DNA from: Pseudomonas sp. G2-4
GTDB taxonomy: Bacteria > Pseudomonadota > Gammaproteobacteria > Pseudomonadales > Pseudomonadaceae
Assembly: GCF_030064125.1 (NCBI RefSeq)
Contig: NZ_CP125957.1
Span: forward strand, 5,979,001 to 6,043,000
Length of the DNA: 64,000 nucleotides
Direction: 5' to 3'
The notes beneath the pieces were generated by a model. That model saw nothing but the letters and a program-made list of their open reading frames with translations. It ran no database searches and had not been told where the DNA came from. The position numbers and the translations under genes are program-made. Positions 40,361 to 49,700 of the stretch are shown here, piece after piece; within the stretch, counting starts at the first letter, position 1, and every line of letters begins with the position of its first letter.

Positions 40361-40448
40361 CTGTGGGAGCTTGCTCGCGATAACGGTGTGTCAGCCAGCG
40401 TCAATGTTGGCTGATCCGACGCCATCGCGAGCAAGCTCGCTCCCACAG
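40361..40448. repeat. REP pair (REPIN), family B, left arm with 4-base deletion
   Basis: The left arm reads GTGGGAGCTTGCTCGCGATA, lacking the GAGC found in other copies; the right arm is intact. It lies just after nadE. Confidence 0.85.
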
Positions 40449-40554
40449 GGGAAACGCGGTCCCACCCAAACCAGGTCGGCTATAAGGCCGCCTCGCGATG
40501 GACGTTGATTTCTGCGCCCCGTTAACCACGCTGGCCGAACGCAGGCATTGCGCA

Positions 40555-40773
40555 GTGGGCAACCCGGCATGGATGCCGGGTTAGCCGCGCTGGGCCATGG
40601 ATGGTCCTTCGCGGCGGGCCCACGGAGCAATGCCTGCGTTCGGGCATGCCGAGCCTAGGCGAGGCACCAAGTGGTGGGGCAAAAGCGTTTTGCTTACTTT
40701 TGCGCTTCTCAAAAGTGAGCCGCCGTCAGGGCGGAACCATAAGTCGCCGTTACCGCAGAAACGGATATACACA
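40555..40773. repeat. Pseudomonas long intergenic repeat-like element
   Basis: A gene-free stretch that begins with a perfect 10-base hairpin (AACCCGGCAT/ATGCCGGGTT, 40561-40582). It runs through GCAAAAGCGTTTTGCTTACT and CTCAAAAGTGAGCCGCCGTC to a CCGTTACCGCAGAAACGG end. I recall this arrangement as a widespread intergenic repeat in Pseudomonas genomes. Function unknown. Confidence 0.6.
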
Positions 40774-40808
40774 CGACTTAAAAACTCACCAATAAAGACG
40801 AGCCCAAA

Positions 40809-40844
40809 AAAACGGCGCGTTTCATCTCGGAAAAGCGCCGTTTT
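40809..40844 (-). terminator. bidirectional terminator after azurin
   Basis: Ten-base stem AAAACGGCGC / GCGCCGTTTT with a 16-base loop; A- and T-runs on both sides allow action on either strand. It is 27 bases beyond the azurin stop. Confidence 0.85.
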
Positions 40845-40871
40845 CTTAAGTAAATTGTGCCCTGAAGTTGC

Positions 40872-41318
40872 TTATTTCAGAGTCACAGTACCTTTCATCA
40901 TCGAGATGTGCCCCGGGAACGAACAGAAGAAACCGTATTTCTGCGCCGCGTCGAGCTTCGACACATCAAAGGTCACCGAGTCAGTCTCCTTGGCCCCGAT
41001 GAGCTTGGTGTGAGCAATGATGCGGGCATCCCCTTCTTTCAGATAGTCCTTGTCGATACCAGCGCCCACGCCATCAGTGGCGATCGCCTGCATATCCGCC
41101 TCTTTACTCAGCACCCAGTTATGGCCCATGACATTTTTTGGCAGGCTGCCCGAATGAGTCAGTTCAACGGTGAAGGTCTTGCAGCTCTTGTCGATCTCGA
41201 TGGCCTTGGTGTTAAAGGACATCTGGTCGGTCGAGTCGATCGTGGTCTTGCACTCCGCTGCCATCAGTTGGCTGCTGGCCAGCGTTAACAGGGATACTGC
41301 AACAAGTTTGGCAAACAT
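40872..41318 (-). CDS. azu: azurin
   Basis: Periplasmic type-1 blue copper protein, an electron carrier; 148 residues with a 20-residue signal peptide (ends QLMAAEC). Numbering from the mature AEC, the copper ligands are H46 (NVMGHNW), C112, H117 and M121 ([12 protein letters not shown]), with the C3-C26 disulfide also present. ATG 41318 is selected because it starts the signal peptide; the frame is open upstream to 41492. An ANR-type site lies about 75 bases upstream. Azurin donates electrons to denitrification or peroxidase enzymes in relatives. Confidence 0.97.
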   Translation of the reverse strand: MFAKLVAVSLLTLASSQLMAAECKTTIDSTDQMSFNTKAIEIDKSCKTFTVELTHSGSLPKNVMGHNWVLSKEADMQAIATDGVGAGIDKDYLKEGDARIIAHTKLIGAKETDSVTFDVSKLDAAQKYGFFCSFPGHISMMKGTVTLK

Positions 41319-41390
41319 CGTGAATCTCCAAGGCATGGTTAACAAAATTCCTTCAAAGGGGAAGACTGCCTGAATTCGAGGCAAGTTCCT

Positions 41391-41404
41391 ATGACCTGAA
41401 TCAA
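41391..41404 (-). promoter_or_regulatory. possible ANR/FNR box upstream of azurin
   Basis: On the minus strand TTGATTCAGGTCAT matches TTGAT-N4-ATCAA with a perfect first half and a partly matching second half. It lies 73-86 bases upstream of the azurin start, compatible with a -41.5 activator position. Azurin is ANR-regulated in P. aeruginosa. Confidence 0.5.
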
Positions 41405-41510
41405 AGATTGTATACAACTTAAGGCTATCAGCCTGATGAACACAATCAACCAGCCAGACGTATGACTCCCCCTCTATGATCGCTCCCATCACCTCTCTGG
41501 AGCGCCCATC

Positions 41511-41600
41511 ATGAACATCAACAGCCTGCTATGCAGCTTGCTCGCCGCCTATGCCTGCGGCGCCAGTGGCACCTACGAAAAACCACGGCGCGAGGTTTAA
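41511..41600 (+). CDS. 29-residue small open reading frame
   Basis: ATG 41511 with GGAG 8 bases upstream (near 41499) opens a 29-codon frame [14 protein letters not shown]... that ends at TAA 41598-41600. The first half is hydrophobic with two cysteines, the second basic (TYEKPRREV). It resembles a short membrane peptide or an incomplete lipoprotein signal (LAAYAC). It lies between azurin and the LOG gene, on the LOG strand. I do not recognise it; coding is uncertain. Confidence 0.35.
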   Translation: MNINSLLCSLLAAYACGASGTYEKPRREV

Positions 41601-41661
41601 GTGCTTTGCGCAACCCAGGCCAGGCTTTACTCTGAACCGGTCAATGACCACGGAGTAGAGC

Positions 41662-42249
41662 ATGTCCATCGCGTCTGTTTGTGTATTTTGCGGCGCCAGC
41701 ACCGGCACGAACCCAGCCTATCGTGAAGCGGCACAGGCCTTGGGACGAGCGTTGGCGGAGCGAAAGCTGACCCTGGTCTATGGCGGTGGAGCCGTGGGCC
41801 TGATGGGCATCGTCGCCGATGCGGCCCTGGCGGCTGGCGGCGAGGTCATTGGCATCATCCCGCAAAGCCTGAAAGACAAGGAAATCGGCCACAGCGGCCT
41901 GACCCGCCTGGAGGTGGTGGACGGCATGCACGCCCGTAAAGCGCGCATGGCCGAACTCAGCGATGCCTTCATCGCCCTGCCCGGCGGCCTCGGCACGCTG
42001 GAAGAACTGTTCGAAGTCTGGACCTGGGGCCAGCTCGGCTACCACGGTAAACCGCTGGGATTGCTGGAAGTGAACGGGTTCTACAGCAAACTCACCGGTT
42101 TTCTCGATCATATCGTCGACGAAGGCTTCGTCCGCGCGCCGCATCGTGACATGCTGCAAGTGAGCGACGCACCGCATAACCTGCTCGATGCGCTGGACGA
42201 ATGGCAACCGTCGGTGCAGCCAAAGTGGGCCGAACAAAAACCCAGCTAA
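41662..42249 (+). CDS. LOG family protein (TIGR00730)
   Basis: A 195-residue Rossmann-fold protein of the LOG/lysine-decarboxylase-like family. It carries the phosphoribohydrolase signature [23 protein letters not shown] (PGGxGTxxE, about 105-127) and an N-terminal [19 protein letters not shown] plus [17 protein letters not shown]. Family members release free cytokinin-type bases or cleave AMP/nucleoside 5'-monophosphates to base and ribose 5-phosphate. No cytokinin genes are nearby, so nucleotide hydrolysis is the safer role. Confidence 0.9.
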   Translation: MSIASVCVFCGASTGTNPAYREAAQALGRALAERKLTLVYGGGAVGLMGIVADAALAAGGEVIGIIPQSLKDKEIGHSGLTRLEVVDGMHARKARMAELSDAFIALPGGLGTLEELFEVWTWGQLGYHGKPLGLLEVNGFYSKLTGFLDHIVDEGFVRAPHRDMLQVSDAPHNLLDALDEWQPSVQPKWAEQKPS

Positions 42250-42317
42250 CCGCTCGACCCCGATACAGGGCAGAATACGCGCCGCTCAACCTCACCTTCG
42301 ACCCCAGAGGATCGCCC

Positions 42318-42509
42318 ATGGCTAAACCCAATTATTCCTTCGCCAAACGTCAGAGAGACTTGGCCAAGGAGCAGAAGAAAGAGGAAAAACTTCAGCGCAA
42401 GAAAGCGACAGCTGAAGAGGAAGCCGCAGCACTGAACCCGGATACCGAAGGCGAAGTCGCGGCAAAAGATGATGTTGATGCACCGAAAGATCAGGCACCC
42501 GACGCCTGA
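42318..42509 (+). CDS. small charged hypothetical protein
   Basis: A 63-residue highly charged protein. The N-terminal half is lysine-rich (FAKRQRDLAKEQKKEEKLQRKKA) and could form a single helix; the C-terminal half is acidic and probably disordered. Short proteins of this make-up are common in Pseudomonas and I recognise no function. ATG 42318 follows CAGAGG at 42305-42310, close to a ribosome binding site. It lies 68 bases after the LOG gene on the same strand. Confidence 0.7.
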   Translation: MAKPNYSFAKRQRDLAKEQKKEEKLQRKKATAEEEAAALNPDTEGEVAAKDDVDAPKDQAPDA

Positions 42510-42556
42510 GCCCCTCCGGGCCCGATGATGTAATCCGGCCCCACGGTTTGTGTCCA

Positions 42557-42581
42557 GGGCCGGCAGCCTAGCTGCCGGCCC
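42557..42581. terminator. GC-rich hairpin between convergent genes
   Basis: Eleven-base perfect stem GGGCCGGCAGC / GCTGCCGGCCC with a 3-base loop between convergent genes. No clear T-run, so its termination strength is uncertain. Confidence 0.6.
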
Positions 42582-42959
42582 TCACAACCCTAGCGCCTTG
42601 ATAATCGAATCGCGATAACCTGTTGGCAGATTGCCCGGCAACCGCCCCGGTTCGAACAGCCCGATTTCCTTGTGTTCATGACTGATCATCGGCACGAAAC
42701 CGCCCAGTAATTGGCAGCGGTAAGTGGAGATGAAGACGTGCTTGCCGGGAATGACCTCGAACAAGTACGAATCCAGCGGCTCCCCCACGCTTACCTCAAC
42801 AGCCAGTTCCTCGTCGATCTCCCGCGCCAGGCATTGCGGCGCCGTTTCGCCCAACTCGATCCGCCCGCCAGGCAACTCCCATTCATCCCGTTCGTTGAGC
42901 ATTAGCACGACCAGGCCTTCGGGGGATTGCAGCACGCCTTTGATAGATACAGGGAACAT
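42582..42959 (-). CDS. Nudix hydrolase
   Basis: A 125-residue Nudix-fold pyrophosphohydrolase. The Nudix box is GRIELGETAPQCLAREIDEE (about 42-61), with all the metal-binding glutamates but alanine where the consensus glycine near its end is expected. Substrate unknown; Nudix proteins clean up damaged or excess nucleoside diphosphate derivatives. ATG 42959 gives the normal beginning (FPVSIKGVLQ); the frame is open through the adjacent REP element. Confidence 0.88.
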   Translation of the reverse strand: MFPVSIKGVLQSPEGLVVLMLNERDEWELPGGRIELGETAPQCLAREIDEELAVEVSVGEPLDSYLFEVIPGKHVFISTYRCQLLGGFVPMISHEHKEIGLFEPGRLPGNLPTGYRDSIIKALGL

Positions 42960-42987
42960 AACGGATCTCGCGGTTGATGAGTGCCCT

Positions 42988-43081
42988 TGTGGCGAGGGAG
43001 CTTGCTCCCGCTGGACTGCGCAGCAGGCCCATTTTTGTGAGCGCTTCGCACTCAAGCGGGAGCAAGCTCCCTCGCCACAGG
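42988..43081. repeat. REP pair (REPIN), family A
   Basis: Family-A arms between the Nudix gene and the small transglutaminase gene. Confidence 0.9.
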
Positions 43082-43101
43082 GTATTCGCCCAGAAAGCGG
43101 G

Positions 43102-43995
43102 TCATGACTCCAGCGGCATCACCGTCACCCGCACCTCGGGATCATGACTCCCGCCCCCCAGGATCACTCCCCGCAACGGCGACACATCGGAAAAATCCCG
43201 GCCCCAGGCCAGGGTGATGTGTTCCAGGGCGGGTTGCACGTTGTTGGTCGGGTCGAAGTCCACCCAACCCAGCACCGGGCAATACACCGAAATCCAGGCG
43301 TGGGAGGCATCGGCACCGATCAGCCGTGGCTGGCCGGGCGGCGGCTGGGTCAGCAGATAGCCACTGACGTAGCGCGCCGCCAGCCCGCGGGAGCGCACGC
43401 ATGCCAGCATCAGGTGGGCAAAATCCTGGCACACACCCCGCCGCCGTTCCAACACCTCCACCAGCGGCGTCGCCACGTGAGTCGCTTCGGCATCGAAGGT
43501 GAACTCATCGAAGATCTTTTCCATCAGCGCCCGAACGCAGAGCATCAATGGACGCCCCGGCGGAAAGCAACTTTCGGAAAACTCGACAAAGCTCCGCTTA
43601 AGGTGCACATAAGGCGACTCGAAGCGGTAGCGGCACGCCTCCAGCAGCGGCGCAGCCAGCGGCCGGCCGCTGTAGGTCAGCGCGTGACAGGTCGACTCCC
43701 AGGCTGGGGACAGGTTGAAATCCAGCTGCGGGCGGGCCAGCACCTCGACGCTCAGACGAGCGTTGACCAACAACTCGTCATGGGGCCGTTCGAAGGCCAG
43801 GCGGGTCAGCGGATTGCCAAACACATCCAGCTCATCGCGACGGGTGGTCGGCTCCGGGCTGATCAACAACATCTGCTCGGTGCAACGCTGCCAGTCACAG
43901 GGTCGCGGCCACAGGTGGGCAAGCTGCTGGGCCAGGGATACTGGGCTGTCGTAGTGATAATGGGTGTCGTGGAGGATCTGGTAACGAGCGTTCAT
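43102..43995 (-). CDS. transglutaminase-like protein (COG1305)
   Basis: A 297-residue cytoplasmic protein. The N-terminal ~130 residues form the bacterial transglutaminase-associated beta domain (YQILHDTHYHYDSPVSLAQQLAHLWPR). The papain-like transglutaminase core follows, with Cys in RRRGVCQDFAHLMLACVR (about 196), His in ADASHAWISVY (about 232) and Asp in WVDFDPTNN (about 248). The catalytic triad looks intact. No signal peptide. Its start overlaps the stop of the ATP-grasp/alpha-E gene (TGATG), so the two are translated together. Likely a peptidase or amide-transfer enzyme acting with its neighbours. Confidence 0.88.
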   Translation of the reverse strand: MNARYQILHDTHYHYDSPVSLAQQLAHLWPRPCDWQRCTEQMLLISPEPTTRRDELDVFGNPLTRLAFERPHDELLVNARLSVEVLARPQLDFNLSPAWESTCHALTYSGRPLAAPLLEACRYRFESPYVHLKRSFVEFSESCFPPGRPLMLCVRALMEKIFDEFTFDAEATHVATPLVEVLERRRGVCQDFAHLMLACVRSRGLAARYVSGYLLTQPPPGQPRLIGADASHAWISVYCPVLGWVDFDPTNNVQPALEHITLAWGRDFSDVSPLRGVILGGGSHDPEVRVTVMPLES

Positions 43996-46481
43996 CAGAC
44001 GGACACCGTGCGCTGGCTGACATCATCGACATGGGCAAAATGCCGCAAGGCCAGCCGATCGGAAACCTGGCCGCTGACGTCAGCCACTTCCTGCAACAGA
44101 TCGGCCAAGCCGTCGAGCGCGGCGCGCAGACTGGCTTCGCCGAACAGTGGATTTTCCAGGCAGCGCAGGTCAAAGCGCGAAAGACGCGCCACCAGTTCTG
44201 GCAAGGCCGTTTCCCTGGGCGCGCCAAAATCGTCGTTCAGACGCTTGAGGGTGCGGGCGACCAGCTTCAACTGGAAGAGCACGGCATGGGGGTTTTGTTC
44301 GTCCAGCAGCAACAGGTCGAGCACCGGGATCAACTGGGCCACCGCCAGGTAACGCGAACGGTAGGTGATACTGCTGTTGCCCAGTTCCAGAAGCCACTCC
44401 AGCCCAGCCTGATCGAACACCGCCTCGCCCCGCAGGAACGCGGCCAGGCTGCTGCTGAGAAACTGCAAACGCTCCAAGCGCCGCCCCATCATCAAAAAGC
44501 GCCAGCCTTCGTCGCGGGTCATGTCGTCCAGGGCGAATCCGGACAGTGCCGCCAGGGACATCACCAAGCGGTTGAGGAAGTCCAGCAGCTCGCCGAAGTC
44601 CGGCTCCTCGGTTTCCAGCTCCATGGCTTCGCGCTGCAGTTCCACCAGCGCCTGCCAGTTTTCCCGGGAGAGCTTTCCGCGAACCTGCGAGGCCGCCCAC
44701 TGCAAGCGCTGCAGGTTGGAGCGTAGGCTGAACGACCAGTCATCCCCCAGCAACGCCGCCTGCAGACGCTCCGGCAATTCGCCCTCTTCGGGCAGCAGCA
44801 TCAGGCTTTCGCCCAGGGACACCGCCGATTCCAGAGCCTGCGGATCGTCGCCATCGACATAACGCGCCAGCATAATCCGCAGCAACCGTGCACTGTCATC
44901 GCAACGTTCGCAGTAGCGGCCAAACCAGAACAGGTTTTCCACCACCCGCGAAGGCAGGTACGGATCACGCCGAACCAGATCGTGGACACCCACGGTTCGT
45001 TGGGCCTTCCATTGTTCACTGCCAGGCGCCTGCTCCCCCAGCACCCAAGTGTCCTTGCTGGCGCCACCGCGTTGCATCGACACCACTTCGGCGTCGGCCT
45101 CGGCGGCCACGCGTGTCAGGCCACCCGGCAGCACCCGGTAATCGTCCTCCCCGGACACGGCATACACACGCATGCCAATGGCCCGGGGTTGAAGTTGACC
45201 GTCTTCGGCCTGCCAGACCGGAGCCTGGGACAGTTGCGCCAACTCCTGGGCGACATAGGCATAGGGCCGCGCCTGCATGCGCGCCGCCAACTGGCCGCGC
45301 TGTTCCTCGTTCAGGTCGCGACCGAATACCGGGCTGAAGCTTTGAGAAGGAAACGCCGGCTTGATCAACAAGTGAGGCAATTTTTCCAGGGCCTGGGCCA
45401 GCACCGGCGGCTCGCCGCACCACCAGGTGGCAATGGACGGCAGCATCAGTTCCTCGCCGAACAAATACTGGTTGATCTTCGGCAGGAACCCCAGCAGCCC
45501 CGGGGATTCCAGCACGCCGCTGCCCAGGGCATTGGCCACCAGCACCCGCCCCTGGCGCACCGCCTCCAGCAGCCCAGGCACGCCCAGGGCCGAATCGGTG
45601 CGCAGTTCCAGTGGGTCGCAGAAATCGTCGTCGAGCCGACGCATGATCGCGTGGACCCGGCGCAGTCCGCTGAGGGTCTTGAGGTAAACCGTGGCGTCCC
45701 GAACGGTGAGGTCGCCCCCTTCCACCAGCGGATAACCCAGCTGGCGCGCCAGGTAAAGATGTTCGAAATAGCTTTCGTTGAAGCGCCCCGGCGTCAGCAG
45801 TACCACCAGCGGCGGCTCCCCCTCGCTGGGGGCCTGCCGCGCGAGGGTTTCCTGCAAGGTGCGGAAAAAACCGGACAGGTGCTGCACCTTCAGGTCGCGA
45901 TACAGGTCGGGAAAAGCGCGGGACACGATCATGCGATTTTCCAACGCATAACCGGCCCCCGAAGGCGCCTGGGTCCGATCCGCCGTGACCCACCAGCGAC
46001 CATCGGGCGTACGGGCCAGGTCCACGGCATACAAATGCAGGAAAATGCCGTCCGGCGGGGCGATGCCCTGGCACGGCCAGAGAAAATTGTTGTGCCCAAA
46101 CACCAGCTCCGCCGGCAACAGCCCTTCGCTGATCAGCCGCTGCGGCCCATACAGGTCGGCCAGCACCGCATTGAGCAGCCGCGCACGCTGAGCGATCCCG
46201 GCCGACAGCTGCTTCCATTCCTGCGCATCGATCACATGGGGCAGCAGGTCCAGTTCCCACGGCCGATCCGCGCCCTTGGGATCCGCGTAGACGTTATAGG
46301 TGACGCCGTTTTCCTGGATCTGCCGGGCCAGCAGCGCCTGACGCTGGATCAGATGGGCCGACGTACTGCGCTGCAACTGATCGAACAACCGCCGCCAGTG
46401 CGGACGCACCGCGCCGCTGTCGTCCAACAGTTCGTGATAGGTGCCCGTCGTCAGCGGGTAACGGTCAAGCAGGTCAGGCAT
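43995..46481 (-). CDS. circularly permuted ATP-grasp fused to alpha-E domain
   Basis: A fusion of 828 residues. Residues about 20-490 are the circularly permuted type-2 ATP-grasp domain (COG2308; RDATVYLKTLSGLRRVHAIMRRLDDDFCDPLELR, LVANALGSGVLESPGL, LLIKPAFP). Residues about 515-820 are the helical alpha-E domain (COG2307; SRVVENLFWFGRYCERCDDSARLLR, DEGWRFLMMGRRLERLQFLS). In many bacteria these are two separate genes. ATP-grasp enzymes ligate carboxylates to amines with ATP, so peptide or amide formation is predicted, but no product is established for this family. ATG 46481 is preferred to the TTG at 46502. Confidence 0.9.
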   Translation of the reverse strand: MPDLLDRYPLTTGTYHELLDDSGAVRPHWRRLFDQLQRSTSAHLIQRQALLARQIQENGVTYNVYADPKGADRPWELDLLPHVIDAQEWKQLSAGIAQRARLLNAVLADLYGPQRLISEGLLPAELVFGHNNFLWPCQGIAPPDGIFLHLYAVDLARTPDGRWWVTADRTQAPSGAGYALENRMIVSRAFPDLYRDLKVQHLSGFFRTLQETLARQAPSEGEPPLVVLLTPGRFNESYFEHLYLARQLGYPLVEGGDLTVRDATVYLKTLSGLRRVHAIMRRLDDDFCDPLELRTDSALGVPGLLEAVRQGRVLVANALGSGVLESPGLLGFLPKINQYLFGEELMLPSIATWWCGEPPVLAQALEKLPHLLIKPAFPSQSFSPVFGRDLNEEQRGQLAARMQARPYAYVAQELAQLSQAPVWQAEDGQLQPRAIGMRVYAVSGEDDYRVLPGGLTRVAAEADAEVVSMQRGGASKDTWVLGEQAPGSEQWKAQRTVGVHDLVRRDPYLPSRVVENLFWFGRYCERCDDSARLLRIMLARYVDGDDPQALESAVSLGESLMLLPEEGELPERLQAALLGDDWSFSLRSNLQRLQWAASQVRGKLSRENWQALVELQREAMELETEEPDFGELLDFLNRLVMSLAALSGFALDDMTRDEGWRFLMMGRRLERLQFLSSSLAAFLRGEAVFDQAGLEWLLELGNSSITYRSRYLAVAQLIPVLDLLLLDEQNPHAVLFQLKLVARTLKRLNDDFGAPRETALPELVARLSRFDLRCLENPLFGEASLRAALDGLADLLQEVADVSGQVSDRLALRHFAHVDDVSQRTVSV

Positions 46482-46566
46482 GGAAAGCTCGGCAGACGGC
46501 AATAAAAGGTGAGACTAGCGCAGCGCGTGACGCCCGGATAGCTGAGTTTGGAGCGGAACATCACGA

Positions 46567-46699
46567 CTGTGGCGAGGGAGCTTGCTCCCGCTAGGCTGCG
46601 CAACAGCCCCACGGCAGCCGACTCCATTTGCCTGACGCACCGGGTCGTCAGGTTTCAGGGCCGCTTCGCAGCCCAGCGGGAGCAAGCTCCCTCGCCACG
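46567..46699. repeat. REP pair (REPIN), family A, long centre
   Basis: Family-A arms with a centre of about 80 bases between the two large genes of the transglutaminase cluster. It ends 9 bases before the upstream gene's stop codon. Confidence 0.85.
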
Positions 46700-46708
46700 G
46701 GGGTTCTC

Positions 46709-49700
46709 TTACACCTTGGGGGCCCCTTGAAAACGTCGCAGGTCGAGCGTGAGGGGAAACTCGTCGTCCATCGCCAGGCTGGGGATCGGAAGTTTCCCAG
46801 GCGTGTGTCCCAGACGGAAGAAACGCGCCATCCGCCGGCTCTCGGCCTCGTTCGCATTCACCGGCAGGCTGTCGTAGTTGCGTCCGCCCGGATGGGCCAC
46901 GTGATACTGGCAACCGCCCACGGAACGTTGCATCCAGGTGTCGAGCAAGTCGAAGACCAGCGGCGCATGCACCGGGATGGTCGGTTGCAGGCAGTTGGCC
47001 GGTTGCCAGGCGCGAAAACGCACCCCGGCGACGAACTCACCGACCCGTCCGGTGGGCTGCAAAGGCACGGGCACGCCATTGCACGTCAGCAGGTAGCGTT
47101 GCGGTGCCAGGCCACTGAGCTTGACCTGCAAACGCTCCAGGGAGGAGTCCACATAACGCACGGTGCCGCCCACTGCGCCCTCTTCCCCCAGCACATGCCA
47201 GGGTTCGAGGGCCTGGCGCAGTTGCAGCTCGATGCCGTTGACCGCGTAGTCGCCCACCTTGGGGAAACGGAACTCCAGGTGCGCGGCGAACCAGTCGGCC
47301 TGCAACGGGTAGCCGGCGACGTTCAGCTCATGGATGACGTCGGCAAAATCCTGCTCGATAAAGTGCGGTAACAGGAAGCGGTCATGCAGCTCGGTGCCCC
47401 AGCGCGCCAGCTTCGCCGGTGCATAGGGTTCACGCCAGAACCGCGCCACCAGCGCCCGCAGCAATAACTGCTGGGCCAGGCTCATGCGGGCGTGGGGTGG
47501 CATCTCGAAAGCACGCAACTCCAACAGGCCGAGGCGTCCGGTGGCACCGTCCGGTGAATAGAGCTTGTCGATGCAGAATTCGGCGCGGTGGGTGTTGCCG
47601 GTCACGTCGATCAACAAGTTGCGCAACAGCCGATCAACCAGCCAGGGCGGGCATTCCTCACCCGACAGGGGCATTTGCGCGAAGGCGATTTCCAGCTCGT
47701 ACAACGCGTCGTTGCGCGCCTCATCCACCCGTGGTGCCTGGGAGGTCGGGCCGATGAACAATCCGGAAAACAGGTAAGACAACGACGGGTGGTTATGCCA
47801 GTAACTGATCAGGCTGCGCAGCAGATCGGGACGCCGCAGAAACGGTGAGTCAGCCGGTGTCGCGCCACCCAGTACGAAATGGTTACCGCCACCGGTACCA
47901 GTGTGCCGGCCATCGATCATGAATTTTTCGGTGGTCAGGCGGGTCTGTCGCGCCTCTTCGTAAAGAAACTCCGTGCGCTCGACCAACTCATCCCAGGTCG
48001 CCGAGGGTTGCACGTTGACCTCGATCACACCCGGGTCGGGGGTGATGCGGAAATTGCCCAGGCGCGGATCGCTCGGCGGCTCATAGCCCTCCAGCAGCAC
48101 CGGACACTGCAACGCCTCGGCCGTCGCCTCGATGGCGCTGACCAGTTCCAAGTAATCTTCGACCCGCTCCAACGGCGGCATGAACAGGTACAACCGGCCT
48201 TCGCGGGCCTCGGCACAGAATGCAGTGCGGGTCAGCCAGTCGGCGGACTTGTCGATCTCTGGAACACGATCCTGCTCGGCCGCCGCCTCGCCGTGCCGCG
48301 CCAGCTGTTCCGTGTCGGGCAGCTCGGGCAAATCCTGGTTCGGGTCGGTGGGGTGGATGAACGGGTACTCGGCCGCCGTCACCCAAGGTTGGGACGCCAG
48401 TGGCAAGCGATAACCCAGGGGCGAATCCCCCGGCACCAGTCGACAGTGGTTGTCCCGCAGGTACCAGCGACCGCTTTGCCATTGATCACCTTTGGCGGTG
48501 CGGGCCAGCGGCAGGACCTGACCGATCACCTTGTCCAAGCCCTGGTTGAAGACCTTGCGCAACCGGGCCCGCTCCAAGGCGTCTTCCAGGCGTGGATCCT
48601 GAGCCGTGACGTTCGACGGCAACGCGCCTTCACGCCAGAGGTAATAGAAGTTGTCTTCGTAGGCGGGAAAAATGAACCGCGCCGGAATGTTCAAGCGCTC
48701 GGCGACGCTGCTCAGAAACCGCCCAGCCAGCTCGCCGTCGGCGCCGTAGTCTTGCTGCTCGTCGGCGATCAACGCGCTGTTGTGCCAGATCGGCACCCCG
48801 TCTCGCCGCCAGTAGCAGTTGAGGGACCAGCGTGGCAACTGCTCGCCCGGGTACCACTTGCCCTGGCCGAAATGCACCAGCCCCTTGGGCGCATAGTGAT
48901 TGCGCATGCGCTGGAACAGCTCGGCGGAGAGCCGGCGCTTGTCCGGCCCGAGCGCCGCGGTATTCCACTCGGCGCCGTCCGGGTCATCGATGGACACGAA
49001 GGTCGGTTCGCCGCCCATGGTCAGGCGCACGTCCCCCTCCAGCAGGTCCGCATCGATCTGGTGACCCAGCGCCTGGATCGCCAGCCATTGTTCTTCGGTG
49101 TAGGGCTTGGTGACACGCGGCGCTTCCCAGATCCGCTCCACGGACATTTCGTGGCTGAACTCACACTCGCAAGGCTCCACCAAGCCACTGATGGGTGCCG
49201 CCGAGGACGGATCAGGACTGCAGGCCAATGGGATGTGTCCTTCGCCGGCGAACAACCCGGACGTCGCATCCAGGCCGATCCAGCCGGCACCGGGCAGGTA
49301 GACCTCGCACCAGGCGTGCAGGTCAGTGAAATCCACTTCTGTACCGGACGGGCCGTCGAGGCTTTTCACATCGGCGGTCAACTGGATCAGGTAACCGGAA
49401 ACAAACCGCGCGGCCAGCCCCAGGTTGCGCAATAACTGCACCAGCAGCCAGGCTGAGTCGCGGCAGGAACCGGACGCATGCTCCAGAGTGTGCTCCGGGG
49501 TTTGGACGCCTGGCTCCATGCGGATCAGGTAGTTGATGTCTTCGCTCAGGCGCTGGTTGAGCGCCACCAGAAAATCCACCGCCGGCAGCGGCGTGCGGTC
49601 AATACCGTCCAGATAAGCCTGGAACCTTGGCGTCAGCGGCAAGGTTTCCAGGTAAGGCGCCAACTCCTTGCGCTCATCGGCCGCGTAGACGAACGGGATT

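Noticed and set aside
44982..46505. 507-codon open frame on the plus strand
   Set aside because: Antisense to the ATP-grasp/alpha-E gene; no protein family recognised.
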